Source: UBA5070 sp035913415
Lineage (GTDB): Bacteria; Fibrobacterota; Fibrobacteria; UBA5070
Length of the DNA: 14,243 nt
Reading direction: 5' to 3'
Assembly (NCBI GenBank): GCA_035913415.1
Contig: JAMIIV010000074.1
Coordinates: forward strand, 1-14,243
The position numbers and the translations under genes are program-made. A model generated the notes under the pieces. The model worked only from the letters and a program-made list of their open reading frames with translations, was not told the origin of the DNA and did no database searches. Below are positions 1-8,242 of this stretch, one piece after another. Position 1 is the stretch's first letter. The number at the start of each line of letters is the position of its first letter.

Positions 1-895
<895 letters not shown>

Positions 896-2032
896 ATGCA
901 CGAACAGCCTGAACCCCAGATGGATCCGATCGACGACTTCGAAGCCACGGCCGAGGAGTTTGCTGAGGGGACCATTGCTGAGGGAGCGTACGAGTCCCCG
1001 TTGGATCCGGAATCCATGGAGACGGATTCCGGGCTAGAGCTCGAGCCTCCGTCCCAGGAAACGTCCGACACGGTCAATCCCGAATTGCTTCCGGCCGAAG
1101 AGCCCGAGCCGACTGGTGAGGCCTGGGCCGAAGGGGCGGAGCAAGGCGATTTCGCGTCCTTGGACGAAGAGCACACGACTATGGCCTCGGACGATTCCGT
1201 ACCGGAGGCCTCGACGGAGGAATTCGCCGACGAAGTTGTGGTGGACGCGTTGTATGTGGCGGCCGAGGAGCCAGAGGTCGAAGACCGCGAGAACGACACA
1301 CCCTTGGAAGAGCCTTCGGACGAAACCGCGGATACGGTGAATCACGAGCTATTGCCACCAGCTCCCGTGCCTGCCCCGGTGATGGAGGGGTACGTGGAGG
1401 AAGCCGAGTTGGACCTGGAAGAGCCGAACGTGCCACGGCCCGACGACGAGATCCTGGTCGAGGCTGCGCTCTTTGCCGCCACCGACTTGCTGTCTTTGAG
1501 GACTTTGCGCGAACTCGTCGATCCTGCCCTGTCTGCGGCCAAAGTGCAGAAATTGGTCGTCTCCATCAATAAACGCCTACTGGACGGCAAACACCCCTAC
1601 GAGGTGGTCTCCACCGCCGGCGGCTGGCGGCTGCGGACGCGCCCCGAACTGTATCCGTGGCTGCGCGGGCTGTTCAAGGAGACCCAGGCCAAGCGCCTGT
1701 CGCAAGCTGTCCTGGAAACCTTGGCGGTGATCGCCTACAAACAGCCGATCACCAAGGCTGAGATCGAAGCCGTGCGCGGCGTCAGTGCCGACGGAGCCTT
1801 GAAGAAATTGCTGGAAAAACGATTGGTGACCGTGTCGGGACGTACCGATACCGTGGGCCGCCCTCTTACGTACGGCACCACCAAGGAATTTCTGGAGTAC
1901 TTCGGAATCAACAAGCTGCCGGATGATTTGCCGCGCCTGGCCGAATTCGAGGAGCTGGTCCAGAGCCGTTCGCTGTTGCCCCAGGTCGCTCCAGGCGGCA
2001 TGCTCACCACGAGGGAACAGGACGAGGAGTGA
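896..2032 (+). CDS. scpB: ScpB, segregation and condensation protein B, with long acidic N-terminal extension
   Basis: ScpB is the winged-helix (kleisin-interacting) subunit of the SMC-ScpA-ScpB complex that condenses and segregates the chromosome. The recognisable domain spans about residues 183-355, starting at EILVEAALFA. It contains the hallmark stretch around residues 277-300 (LETLAVIAYKQPITKAEIE), then a VSADGALKKLLEKRLV helix-turn-helix and the wing GRPLTYGTTKEFLEYFGI. The protein is 378 residues, whereas the family is usually about 180-250. The excess is an N-terminal region of about 182 residues with no lysine, only two arginines and many Glu/Asp, predicted disordered and built from two copies of one 88-residue module. 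The start at 896 has no strong Shine-Dalgarno; a shorter start is possible, but the acidic reading frame is continuous and shows coding-type composition. scpA is not adjacent. The stop overlaps the next gene's GTG. Confidence 0.92.
   Translation: MHEQPEPQMDPIDDFEATAEEFAEGTIAEGAYESPLDPESMETDSGLELEPPSQETSDTVNPELLPAEEPEPTGEAWAEGAEQGDFASLDEEHTTMASDDSVPEASTEEFADEVVVDALYVAAEEPEVEDRENDTPLEEPSDETADTVNHELLPPAPVPAPVMEGYVEEAELDLEEPNVPRPDDEILVEAALFAATDLLSLRTLRELVDPALSAAKVQKLVVSINKRLLDGKHPYEVVSTAGGWRLRTRPELYPWLRGLFKETQAKRLSQAVLETLAVIAYKQPITKAEIEAVRGVSADGALKKLLEKRLVTVSGRTDTVGRPLTYGTTKEFLEYFGINKLPDDLPRLAEFEELVQSRSLLPQVAPGGMLTTREQDEE
953..1408 (+). repeat. Internal duplication in the ScpB N-terminal extension
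   Basis: Two diverged copies of an acidic module are offset by a constant 88 residues: EEFAEG at residue 20 against EEFADE at 108, and SQETSDTVNPELLP at 53 against SDETADTVNHELLP at 141. The spacing slips by one residue further on (GEAWAEGAE against EGYVEEAE). Similarity is clear in protein and weaker in DNA, so the duplication is not recent. Confidence 0.75.
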
Positions 2033-3249
2033 TCTGGTTTTTGGCACTCCTGGTGTGCGGCTTCGCCGACACCGCGGAGGTGCGGTGGCCCACGGCCGGT
2101 CTCGCCTTCGAGGGTGGTGTGGCGGGACTGGGGGTGCCCTTCGCCTGGACATTGCGGGATCGTCCACCGACAGAATCCGAAGGCAGCCAAGGGTATCTGG
2201 CCGGATTCGCTGGGCTGTATTGGCGATGGAGCCCGGGGTGGGAGACGGGGCTTCGGGTGGACCGGGGAGCCATCGCCGATCTGATGAGAACCGCCCGAGG
2301 GGAGACCAGCGGCATCGGTGTGGTCGTGCGCCTGGATCCCCTGGATTTCGCCTGGATCCGCCCCTCCTTGGGTGCCGTGGTCGAATTCCGGAATTCGGAG
2401 TGGGAAGAGAATTTCGACGTCGGACCCGAGGCCCGTGGAAGTCGGCGTGGTCTCCATCTGGTCTTGGAGCCGGAGCTGCGGACGGATCTTGTTGGCTTGA
2501 TCGTGGATTACCGGTGGCCTCTATTTGTCCGTGGCAAGACTCACCTCCAGTTGGGACCGGAGGACTTCGGTTCGAAACTCGTCGCATCCGACAACCTGTA
2601 CGCCGTGGGGCTCAAACTGACGGCTCGCGTGTCGTTGCCGCTGGAGCGAAACGGAGATCCGCGCATACTGCGGTGGAACGAGTCTGGATGGGAGCGATGG
2701 GTGCGCGTGGGTGTGGATCTGGTCCGGCCGCAGGTCGGGTGGGTGGGCTCCCGCGGAAGAGCGGAGGAGGTGGAGCGCATCCCTTCGCTCCAGATCGCGT
2801 CGGGGTGGTGCCTGCCGGGGCAGGATCGCTGGGGATTCCTGATCGAAGGCTCGGGACTGGGCTGGGACCGTCTCGGATCCGGTGAGGGACAGATTCTGGC
2901 ATCCGGAATGGGGGTATTCTACCAGCATCCCCTCGACGAGAAGATCCGGTTCGACGTTTCCCTCGCGCCGGGATGGGTGTGGGGGGAGCAGACCATGGAA
3001 GGCTCGGGGACGCGCGAGGATGGCACCATCGAGTCCTGGGGAATGCGAGGACGTTGGGATGCCATGAGGACGAATTTTGGCTTCGGAATCGGTGGCTCGA
3101 TCTTCCGCGTGGGCGGACATGTGGATGTCGATTGGATGCAAGTGCGGGAACTCCAAGCGACTCTTGGGCCATGGTCCGATCATGTTGCCCGAAACGATGG
3201 TCTGGTTTGGAACGCCGGGGCCGGAGCTGCGGTGGTCTGGTCGTATTGA
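2029..3249 (+). CDS. Predicted outer-membrane beta-barrel protein of unknown function
   Basis: I do not recognise a named family. The 406-residue product starts with a short hydrophobic signal peptide (residues 1-13, cut after about CGFA). The rest consists of alternating polar and hydrophobic strands rich in Gly, Trp, Tyr and Val, with charged turns. It ends in AAVVWSY, an aromatic C-terminal residue on an amphipathic strand of the kind the BAM machinery recognises. This supports a transmembrane beta-barrel of about 12-16 strands. The start is the GTG at 2029, which overlaps the scpB stop as GTGA; no other start would keep the signal peptide (the next Met is near residue 86). AGGAG at 2024-2028 abuts the GTG too closely to be a normal ribosome site, so translation is probably coupled to scpB. 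Pairing a condensin subunit with an envelope protein is functionally odd and may be mere packing. Confidence 0.7.
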   Translation: MIWFLALLVCGFADTAEVRWPTAGLAFEGGVAGLGVPFAWTLRDRPPTESEGSQGYLAGFAGLYWRWSPGWETGLRVDRGAIADLMRTARGETSGIGVVVRLDPLDFAWIRPSLGAVVEFRNSEWEENFDVGPEARGSRRGLHLVLEPELRTDLVGLIVDYRWPLFVRGKTHLQLGPEDFGSKLVASDNLYAVGLKLTARVSLPLERNGDPRILRWNESGWERWVRVGVDLVRPQVGWVGSRGRAEEVERIPSLQIASGWCLPGQDRWGFLIEGSGLGWDRLGSGEGQILASGMGVFYQHPLDEKIRFDVSLAPGWVWGEQTMEGSGTREDGTIESWGMRGRWDAMRTNFGFGIGGSIFRVGGHVDVDWMQVRELQATLGPWSDHVARNDGLVWNAGAGAAVVWSY

Positions 3250-3342
3250 GTCGTACGGAGTCCGGTGCGCCTTCCGGTGGCGGCATGGGCGATGGCGGGA
3301 AGCCTTCCTGCCGACGGGATCTATCTTGACCCTCCGCATCGC

Positions 3343-3348
3343 AGGAGG
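3343..3348 (+). promoter_or_regulatory. Ribosome binding site deciding the mutS GTG start
   Basis: AGGAGG lies 8 bases before the GTG at 3357 and fully matches the CCTCC anti-Shine-Dalgarno seen at 487-491. This fixes the mutS start although it is not ATG. The 107-base gap after the upstream gene shows a TTGACC at 3326-3331 without a convincing -10 partner. Confidence 0.85.
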
Positions 3349-3356
3349 AGTGGACC

Positions 3357-5978
3357 GTGGCCAAAGCCGCATCGGGAGAAGAAACGCCGCTGATGAAGCA
3401 GTACCTGGGCCTCAAGGCCCGGGTGGGCGATGCCATCCTGCTCTACCGCATGGGCGACTTCTACGAGACCTTCGGACAGGACGCCGTGGACACCGCGAAG
3501 ATCCTGGGAATCACGCTCACCCAGCGCGGCAACGGTGCGGCCGAGAAGATCCCGTTGGCGGGGTTTCCTCACCATCAGTTGGAGCGCTACATGCCCCGCC
3601 TGGTCAGCGCCGGGCGCAAGGTGGCCGTCTGCGAACAGACCGAAGATCCCGCGTTGGCCAAGGGCATCGTCAAACGCGACGTCGTCGAGATCGTCTCGAG
3701 GGGTACCACCCTCCACGACGCGTGTCTGGACGAGCGTTCCGACAACCTGTTGTGCGCCTTGCTGTCAGGGGGCCGCACGGAACCTTGGGGGCTGGCGGCC
3801 CTGGATCTGACCACGGGGCGTTTCGAGGCGCTGGAAGGCCCACGCGATGCCGTGCTGGCGGAACTCGAGAACCTCGGGCCGGTGGAGGTGGTGTGGGATG
3901 AAAGCATGTCCCATGCCCCCAATGAACTGCAGGATCTGGAGGGGCAGTGGGCTCTGACTGCAGGATTCTTTCCTGGCTTGCCGGCGGCCCAGCGATCGCT
4001 GAACGAACACTTCGGCACGGTGTCCCTCGAAGGTTTTGGTTGGCAAAACCATGATCCGGCCTTGCGCGCCGCCGCCGCCGCACTGCGATATGCCGCCGAC
4101 GAAGGTCGTCGCAACCTGGTGCATGTGCGCGGTCTTTGGCCCCGAGGCCAGGACGCGCATCTGGCGATGGACGGCTCCACCCTGCGCAACCTCGAGATCC
4201 TGCGCCCCCTGCACGACGACGACAAGACCGCCAGCCTGACCGGTCTGCTCGACCGCTGCCTTACCGCCATGGGATCGCGCCTGCTGCGCCGCTGGCTGGC
4301 TCGTCCCCTCATGAGCCTACCCGGGATTTCCGCGCGCCAGCAGGCGGTCGAAGTGCTCCGCGCTTCGCGGGCATCGCTGGAATCCTTGCGCGAGACCTTG
4401 GCCGGCATTCCCGATCTGGAGCGTTTGGGAGGCAAACTCGCGACGCAGCGCGTCAATGCCCGCGACCTCGTGGGGGCTGCCCGTGGCCTGGCCCATGCCG
4501 ACGAGGCAGGGCGCGTCCTGGTCGGCTCAGGCGATCCGTACCTGTCCCGCCTGTCCGTCGTCCTGGACGGCATCGCTTCGCTCGGCGACGGAATCCGTCA
4601 ACTCCTGGTGGAAGCACCTCCTTTGTCGGTGCGCGACGGCGGACTCCTGAAACCGGGTGCCGATCCCGAGATCGTCGCGTTGGAGCATGGCGCGAAGGAG
4701 GGGCGCGAAGCCCTCGCGGCCCTGCAGCAGATCGAGCGCGACCGCAGCGGCATCCCCACCCTGAAGGTGGGGTACAACAAGGTCTTCGGCTATTACATCG
4801 AGATCACCAAGACCCACGCCGACCGCATTCCGACCGACTACCAGCGCATCCAGACGCTCACCGGCGCCGAACGCTACACCACCCCCGACATGAAGCGGTG
4901 GGAAGAACAGGTGCTGGGGGCCGACGAGAAGATCAAGGAGCGCGAATTCCTGATCTTCTGCCAGTTGCGCGATGCCTTGGCCTCCGATTTGGAGCGCATC
5001 CAGAAGGCTGCCGAAGGGATCGCCGCGGCCGACGTGCTCGCTTCGTTCGCGCATTGCGCCGAGGAGTTCCGCTGGGTTCGCCCCGAGTTCCACGAAGGGT
5101 CGAGACTGGATCTGCGCGAATTGCGCCACCCGGTGCTGGAGTCGCTCCATCCGGATGTGCCCTTCGTCGCCAACGATGTCCTCCTGGATGGCGATGGCCC
5201 CCAGATCCAGTTGGTGACGGGGCCGAACATGGGTGGTAAATCGACGTACCTGCGCCAGACCGGCTTGGCCGTGGTGATGGCCCAGGCGGGTTGCCCCGTG
5301 GCCGCCGCGAAGGCCTCCATGCCCCTGGTCGACCGCGTGTTCACGCGCGTGGGTGCGGCCGATCGCCTTTCGCGCGGGCAGTCCACCTTCCTGGTCGAGA
5401 TGATCGAGACGGCGAACATCCTCCACAACGCCACCCCCGCCAGCCTGGTCCTTCTCGACGAAGTGGGGCGGGGCACCAGCACCTTCGACGGATTGTCGCT
5501 GGCCTGGGCGATCTGCGAATCGCTCCACGAGAACTCGGCCATCGCGGCCAAGACGCTCTTCGCCACCCATTACCACGAACTCACGGTGCTTGCCGATCGG
5601 CTGCCGCGGGTCGAGAACCTCCAGGTCCGGGTGCGCGAGCACGAAGGCCGCATCGTGTTCCTGCACCGCGTGGTACCGGGGTGCTGCGACAGCTCCTACG
5701 GCTTGCACGTGGCCCGCATGGCGGGTGTGCCGGAATCCGTCCTGGAGCGGGCGCAGGGGATCCTGCTGCAGTTGGAGGCACAGGAACTGACCATCGGCAA
5801 GAAGAGATTGCCGCCGCCCGCCGAGCCCAAGGAGCCGCGCGTGCAACTGTCGCTGTTCGGCGCCGATCCGAAGCTCGAGCAGCTCGCCGACTTGGTCCGC
5901 GGGGCCGACCCCCTGCGCATGACCCCGATGGAGGCCCTCCTCATGGTCCAGCGCCTGCGCGACACCCTCGACGCCTGA
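3357..5978 (+). CDS. mutS: MutS, DNA mismatch recognition ATPase
   Basis: MutS binds base mismatches and small loops and uses ATP to recruit MutL in post-replicative repair. At 873 residues it has the usual full length (about 850-870). The N-terminal mismatch-reading domain has the Phe-X-Glu motif in MGDFYETF (about residues 32-39), followed by TQRGNG and VAVCEQ as in other MutS1 proteins. Connector, core and clamp domains follow; KVGYNKVFGYYIEITK near residues 470-485 is the typical core segment. The ATPase domain has Walker A GPNMGGKST (622-630), Walker B LVLLDE (697-702), the DEVGRGTSTFDG signature and the switch ATHYHEL. The C-terminal tail (after about residue 800) carries a dimer/tetramer-type segment with LSLFG. 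All key residues are present, so it should be active. It overlaps the next gene by one base (TGATG). Confidence 0.98.
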   Translation: MAKAASGEETPLMKQYLGLKARVGDAILLYRMGDFYETFGQDAVDTAKILGITLTQRGNGAAEKIPLAGFPHHQLERYMPRLVSAGRKVAVCEQTEDPALAKGIVKRDVVEIVSRGTTLHDACLDERSDNLLCALLSGGRTEPWGLAALDLTTGRFEALEGPRDAVLAELENLGPVEVVWDESMSHAPNELQDLEGQWALTAGFFPGLPAAQRSLNEHFGTVSLEGFGWQNHDPALRAAAAALRYAADEGRRNLVHVRGLWPRGQDAHLAMDGSTLRNLEILRPLHDDDKTASLTGLLDRCLTAMGSRLLRRWLARPLMSLPGISARQQAVEVLRASRASLESLRETLAGIPDLERLGGKLATQRVNARDLVGAARGLAHADEAGRVLVGSGDPYLSRLSVVLDGIASLGDGIRQLLVEAPPLSVRDGGLLKPGADPEIVALEHGAKEGREALAALQQIERDRSGIPTLKVGYNKVFGYYIEITKTHADRIPTDYQRIQTLTGAERYTTPDMKRWEEQVLGADEKIKEREFLIFCQLRDALASDLERIQKAAEGIAAADVLASFAHCAEEFRWVRPEFHEGSRLDLRELRHPVLESLHPDVPFVANDVLLDGDGPQIQLVTGPNMGGKSTYLRQTGLAVVMAQAGCPVAAAKASMPLVDRVFTRVGAADRLSRGQSTFLVEMIETANILHNATPASLVLLDEVGRGTSTFDGLSLAWAICESLHENSAIAAKTLFATHYHELTVLADRLPRVENLQVRVREHEGRIVFLHRVVPGCCDSSYGLHVARMAGVPESVLERAQGILLQLEAQELTIGKKRLPPPAEPKEPRVQLSLFGADPKLEQLADLVRGADPLRMTPMEALLMVQRLRDTLDA

Positions 5979-6928
5979 TGGCCCTTCTTCCCGGCGACGA
6001 CGCGCCCTACGTGTTCGAGAGCGAACTGACCGGCCGCGCGCTGGGTGTTCCCGTGCTGGACCATCTCGCCAGCCGGTTCGCCTACCAGTCACGCGAGGTC
6101 TGGGAAGCCCGCGTGCGCGCCGGCGACGTGACCCTGGATGGACGGAAATTGACGGATCCGGGCGAGCCTCTTCCCGCCTCGGGCATGTTGAGCTACCTGC
6201 ACGGCACCTACCGGGAGCCGGAGGTTCCCACCGACTGGAGGGTGCTCTATTCGGCCTCCACCTGGATGGCCGTCGAGAAGCCCGCGGGCATGCCGGTGCA
6301 CTCCACCTCCAGGATCTTCCGGCAGTCGCTTTCGTGGCAGGTGCGGCGCTTGTTCGGGAAGGATTGGTCGCCCGTCCACCGCCTCGATCGGGACACCTCC
6401 GGTCTCGTCCTGTTCGGACGCGGGCGCGAGGCTCTGTCCCGTCTGGGGCACTGGTTCTCCGAACGATCCGTTTCCAAACGGTATCTGGTCCTGGTCCACG
6501 GGAATCCCCAGGAGGATTTCCTGGTCGACGCGCCCCTCGGTCCCGCCGGAGACCCTCGGATCGGCATGAGGCAGGCGGTGCGGCCCGATGGCAAGGAATG
6601 CCAGACGAGTTTCCGGAGGCTGGGCCCCGATGACCGTGGTCGTGGAGCCTGGCTCGAAGCCGCGCCGAAGCAAGGACGGACGCATCAGATCCGAGTGCAT
6701 CTGGAGTTCGCGGGTTTCCCCATCGTCGGCGACCTCCTGTACGATGGTCGAGGGGGGGAGGCCTTCCTGGCCCGCTCCTCGGGAGCATCCTCCGAAGAGG
6801 TCGCCCGAATGGCGGGATCGGAGCGGATGTGGTTGCACGCGTGGGGGCTGGTTCTCCCCGGATCTGTGGACGACATGCCCAACCACCTGGTTTGTCCGCT
6901 ACCGGGGGCACCCCTTCTGGAACCTTGA
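5978..6928 (+). CDS. RluA-family RNA pseudouridine synthase
   Basis: This enzyme isomerises specific uridines to pseudouridine in rRNA or tRNA. The 316-residue product has an S4-like RNA-binding segment at about residues 25-65 (VRAGDVTLDGRKL) and the catalytic RluA motif HRLDRDTSG at 134-142, with the nucleophile Asp137. Other family blocks are EKPAGMPVH, KRYLVLVHG, GRTHQIRVHLEFAGFPIVGD and the closing LHAWGL/CPLP region. The length is normal. The ATG at 5978 overlaps the mutS stop (TGATG). There is no clear ribosome site, so translation is probably coupled to mutS. The target uridine (RluA-, RluC- or RluD-type, or TruC-like) cannot be told from sequence alone. The reading frame is open far upstream inside mutS, but that part is non-coding shadow. 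Confidence 0.93.
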   Translation: MALLPGDDAPYVFESELTGRALGVPVLDHLASRFAYQSREVWEARVRAGDVTLDGRKLTDPGEPLPASGMLSYLHGTYREPEVPTDWRVLYSASTWMAVEKPAGMPVHSTSRIFRQSLSWQVRRLFGKDWSPVHRLDRDTSGLVLFGRGREALSRLGHWFSERSVSKRYLVLVHGNPQEDFLVDAPLGPAGDPRIGMRQAVRPDGKECQTSFRRLGPDDRGRGAWLEAAPKQGRTHQIRVHLEFAGFPIVGDLLYDGRGGEAFLARSSGASSEEVARMAGSERMWLHAWGLVLPGSVDDMPNHLVCPLPGAPLLEP

Positions 6929-6941
6929 AACGAGGGCCCGA

Positions 6942-6970
6942 TGGACTCCATCGGTGCGGTTTGGTACAAT
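6942..6970 (+). promoter_or_regulatory. Candidate sigma70-type promoter for the receiver gene, with overlapping dyad
   Basis: TGGACT (6942-6947) and TACAAT (6965-6970) are separated by 17 bases and match the -35 and -10 consensus at 4/6 and 5/6 positions. An inverted repeat CCGATGG-ACT-CCATCGG (6938-6954) covers the -35 element and could be an operator, or a hairpin behind the preceding gene. The expected transcript start is near 6977, about 55 bases before the ATG. Confidence 0.5.
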
Positions 6971-7031
6971 CAAGGGGTTCCATCCTCCGAGTAGGGCGAT
7001 GGGGCGTTCCCTGCGCATTGCGAGGCTTCCC

Positions 7032-7463
7032 ATGATTTCTCTCATCGTCGAAGACGACTTCACCAACCGGCGCATCCTCCAGAAATTCCTCCAGGATTAC
7101 GGCGAAGTCCACATCGCCGTTTCGGGCATCGAAGCGGTCGAGGCCTTCCGTGAGGCGCGCGCCGCCCACCGCCCCTACGATCTCATCTGCCTCGACATCC
7201 TCCTTCCGGGACTGTCCGGCCAGGAAGTGCTGACCGAAGTCCGGTCCGAGGAGGACTCGGACGTGATCCAGACGCATCGGGCGAAGATCGTGATGGTCAC
7301 CGGGATGGACGACAAATCCAGCGTGCTGCAGGCCTTCCGCGAGCAGTGCGACGCCTACCTCGTCAAACCCGTCGATGTGCGCCTGTTGCGCGAACAGTTG
7401 GAGTCCCTCGGGCTCCAGCCCGGCATGGACCACCATACCTCTCCCCACGCGGCCCGTTCCTAG
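7032..7463 (+). CDS. Stand-alone response-regulator receiver protein (CheY-like)
   Basis: The 143 residues form a single receiver domain with no output domain. Conserved positions are all present: acidic pocket Glu7/Asp8/Asp9 (VEDD), phospho-acceptor Asp55 (LICLDILLPG), Thr90 (MVTG) and Lys112-Pro113 (VKP). About 20 mostly polar residues follow the domain. The start at 7032 is preferred because GAGG (7022-7025) lies 6 bases upstream and the receiver fold begins at once; an in-frame ATG at 6999 would add 11 residues that do not belong to the fold. No histidine kinase is in the window, so its partner is unknown. It may signal by protein contact, or work with the nearby diguanylate cyclase. The stop codon TAG overlaps the convergent tatD-like stop in a shared CTAG. 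Confidence 0.92.
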   Translation: MISLIVEDDFTNRRILQKFLQDYGEVHIAVSGIEAVEAFREARAAHRPYDLICLDILLPGLSGQEVLTEVRSEEDSDVIQTHRAKIVMVTGMDDKSSVLQAFREQCDAYLVKPVDVRLLREQLESLGLQPGMDHHTSPHAARS

Positions 7464-8158
7464 AGGCCCGAGTCGCCGAACAGCCGCGCCCATGTCCGGT
7501 GGAGCGCGGCGCGGAGATCTTCTGGTGCCATCCCCCGGATGGCGGCGAGCGTACGCTCGATCTCGAGGATGTCCCATTGAGAATCGTCGGTCTCGATCAG
7601 GACGCGCTCGAGGGGGACCCGTACGGCGCTGTCTCGCGCCCCGGGGGCGCCGCGCATGAGGTTCGCTCCGAAGGAATAGACAGAATCCGACTTCGCGATC
7701 AGGGCAAGAGCCTGTTCGGGCGGTCCATTCCAATCGTGGAGGATCCACGGCCGACGCGGTCTCATGGCCGTCGCCAGTTCCAGGAGGTCCGAGCCGGCAC
7801 GCACCGAATGCACCACCAGAGGGAGCTTGTGCCGCTCGGAGAGGAGGATCTGCGCGACGAATGCTCTTCTCTGCAGCGCGGGATCGGGCCCTCTGGAACG
7901 GTCCAGACCAGCCTCGCCAACGGCCTGGATCTTCCCGGCCTCCAAAAGTTGGTCCAGCATCGCGAGGTCGTTCTCCCAGGAGTCGAGGGTCACATCCCAG
8001 GGATGAAGCCCCGCACAGACCGGTCCGGAATCCGAACGGACCTCCCTGGCGGCCTCTTGCAGGGGCAGGCAGCGCAGGGCCAGCACCCGGGAACGGTCCA
8101 CGGAGCCATGCACATGGGCGTCGACGGGTCGCAGGGTGGTGTGGAAGGAGGCGGACAT
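7460..8158 (-). CDS. TatD-family metal-dependent hydrolase (putative DNase)
   Basis: TatD-family enzymes are TIM-barrel metallohydrolases, several with 3'-5' DNase activity. In this 232-residue product the expected metal ligands appear in order: His15-X-His17 in DAHVHG, Glu82 in GEAGLD, His117 in VVHSVRAG, His141 in HDWNG and Asp191 in ETDDSQW. HPWD at 52-55 is also family-typical. It is somewhat shorter than usual (about 255-265). The start is the ATG at 8158; the reading frame is open further upstream, but that part lies over the divergent GGDEF gene and has no family similarity. The ribosome site is weak. It is divergent from the cyclase gene with an 84-base gap, and its stop shares CTAG (7460-7463) with the receiver gene's stop. 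The substrate is unknown. Confidence 0.85.
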   Translation of the reverse strand: MSASFHTTLRPVDAHVHGSVDRSRVLALRCLPLQEAAREVRSDSGPVCAGLHPWDVTLDSWENDLAMLDQLLEAGKIQAVGEAGLDRSRGPDPALQRRAFVAQILLSERHKLPLVVHSVRAGSDLLELATAMRPRRPWILHDWNGPPEQALALIAKSDSVYSFGANLMRGAPGARDSAVRVPLERVLIETDDSQWDILEIERTLAAIRGMAPEDLRAALHRTWARLFGDSGL

Positions 8159-8242
8159 CGTCGGGGAATGGTACGATCTGCGGCGGCAGTCGGACGCAGG
8201 AACGCGCCGATCAAGGGTCCGCGCAGGGAGGCGAGGCATTTC

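Noticed and set aside
4527..7748. Minus-strand open frame of 1073 codons
   Set aside because: It covers mutS, the RluA-type gene and the receiver gene in antisense; all three have intact family motifs on the + strand. The translation is low-complexity, rich in Arg, Gly and Pro.
7346..8242. Upstream extension of the GGDEF frame
   Set aside because: The frame stays open but lies antisense to the tatD-like gene; the ribosome site at 8233-8236 and the ATG at 8243 mark the real start.
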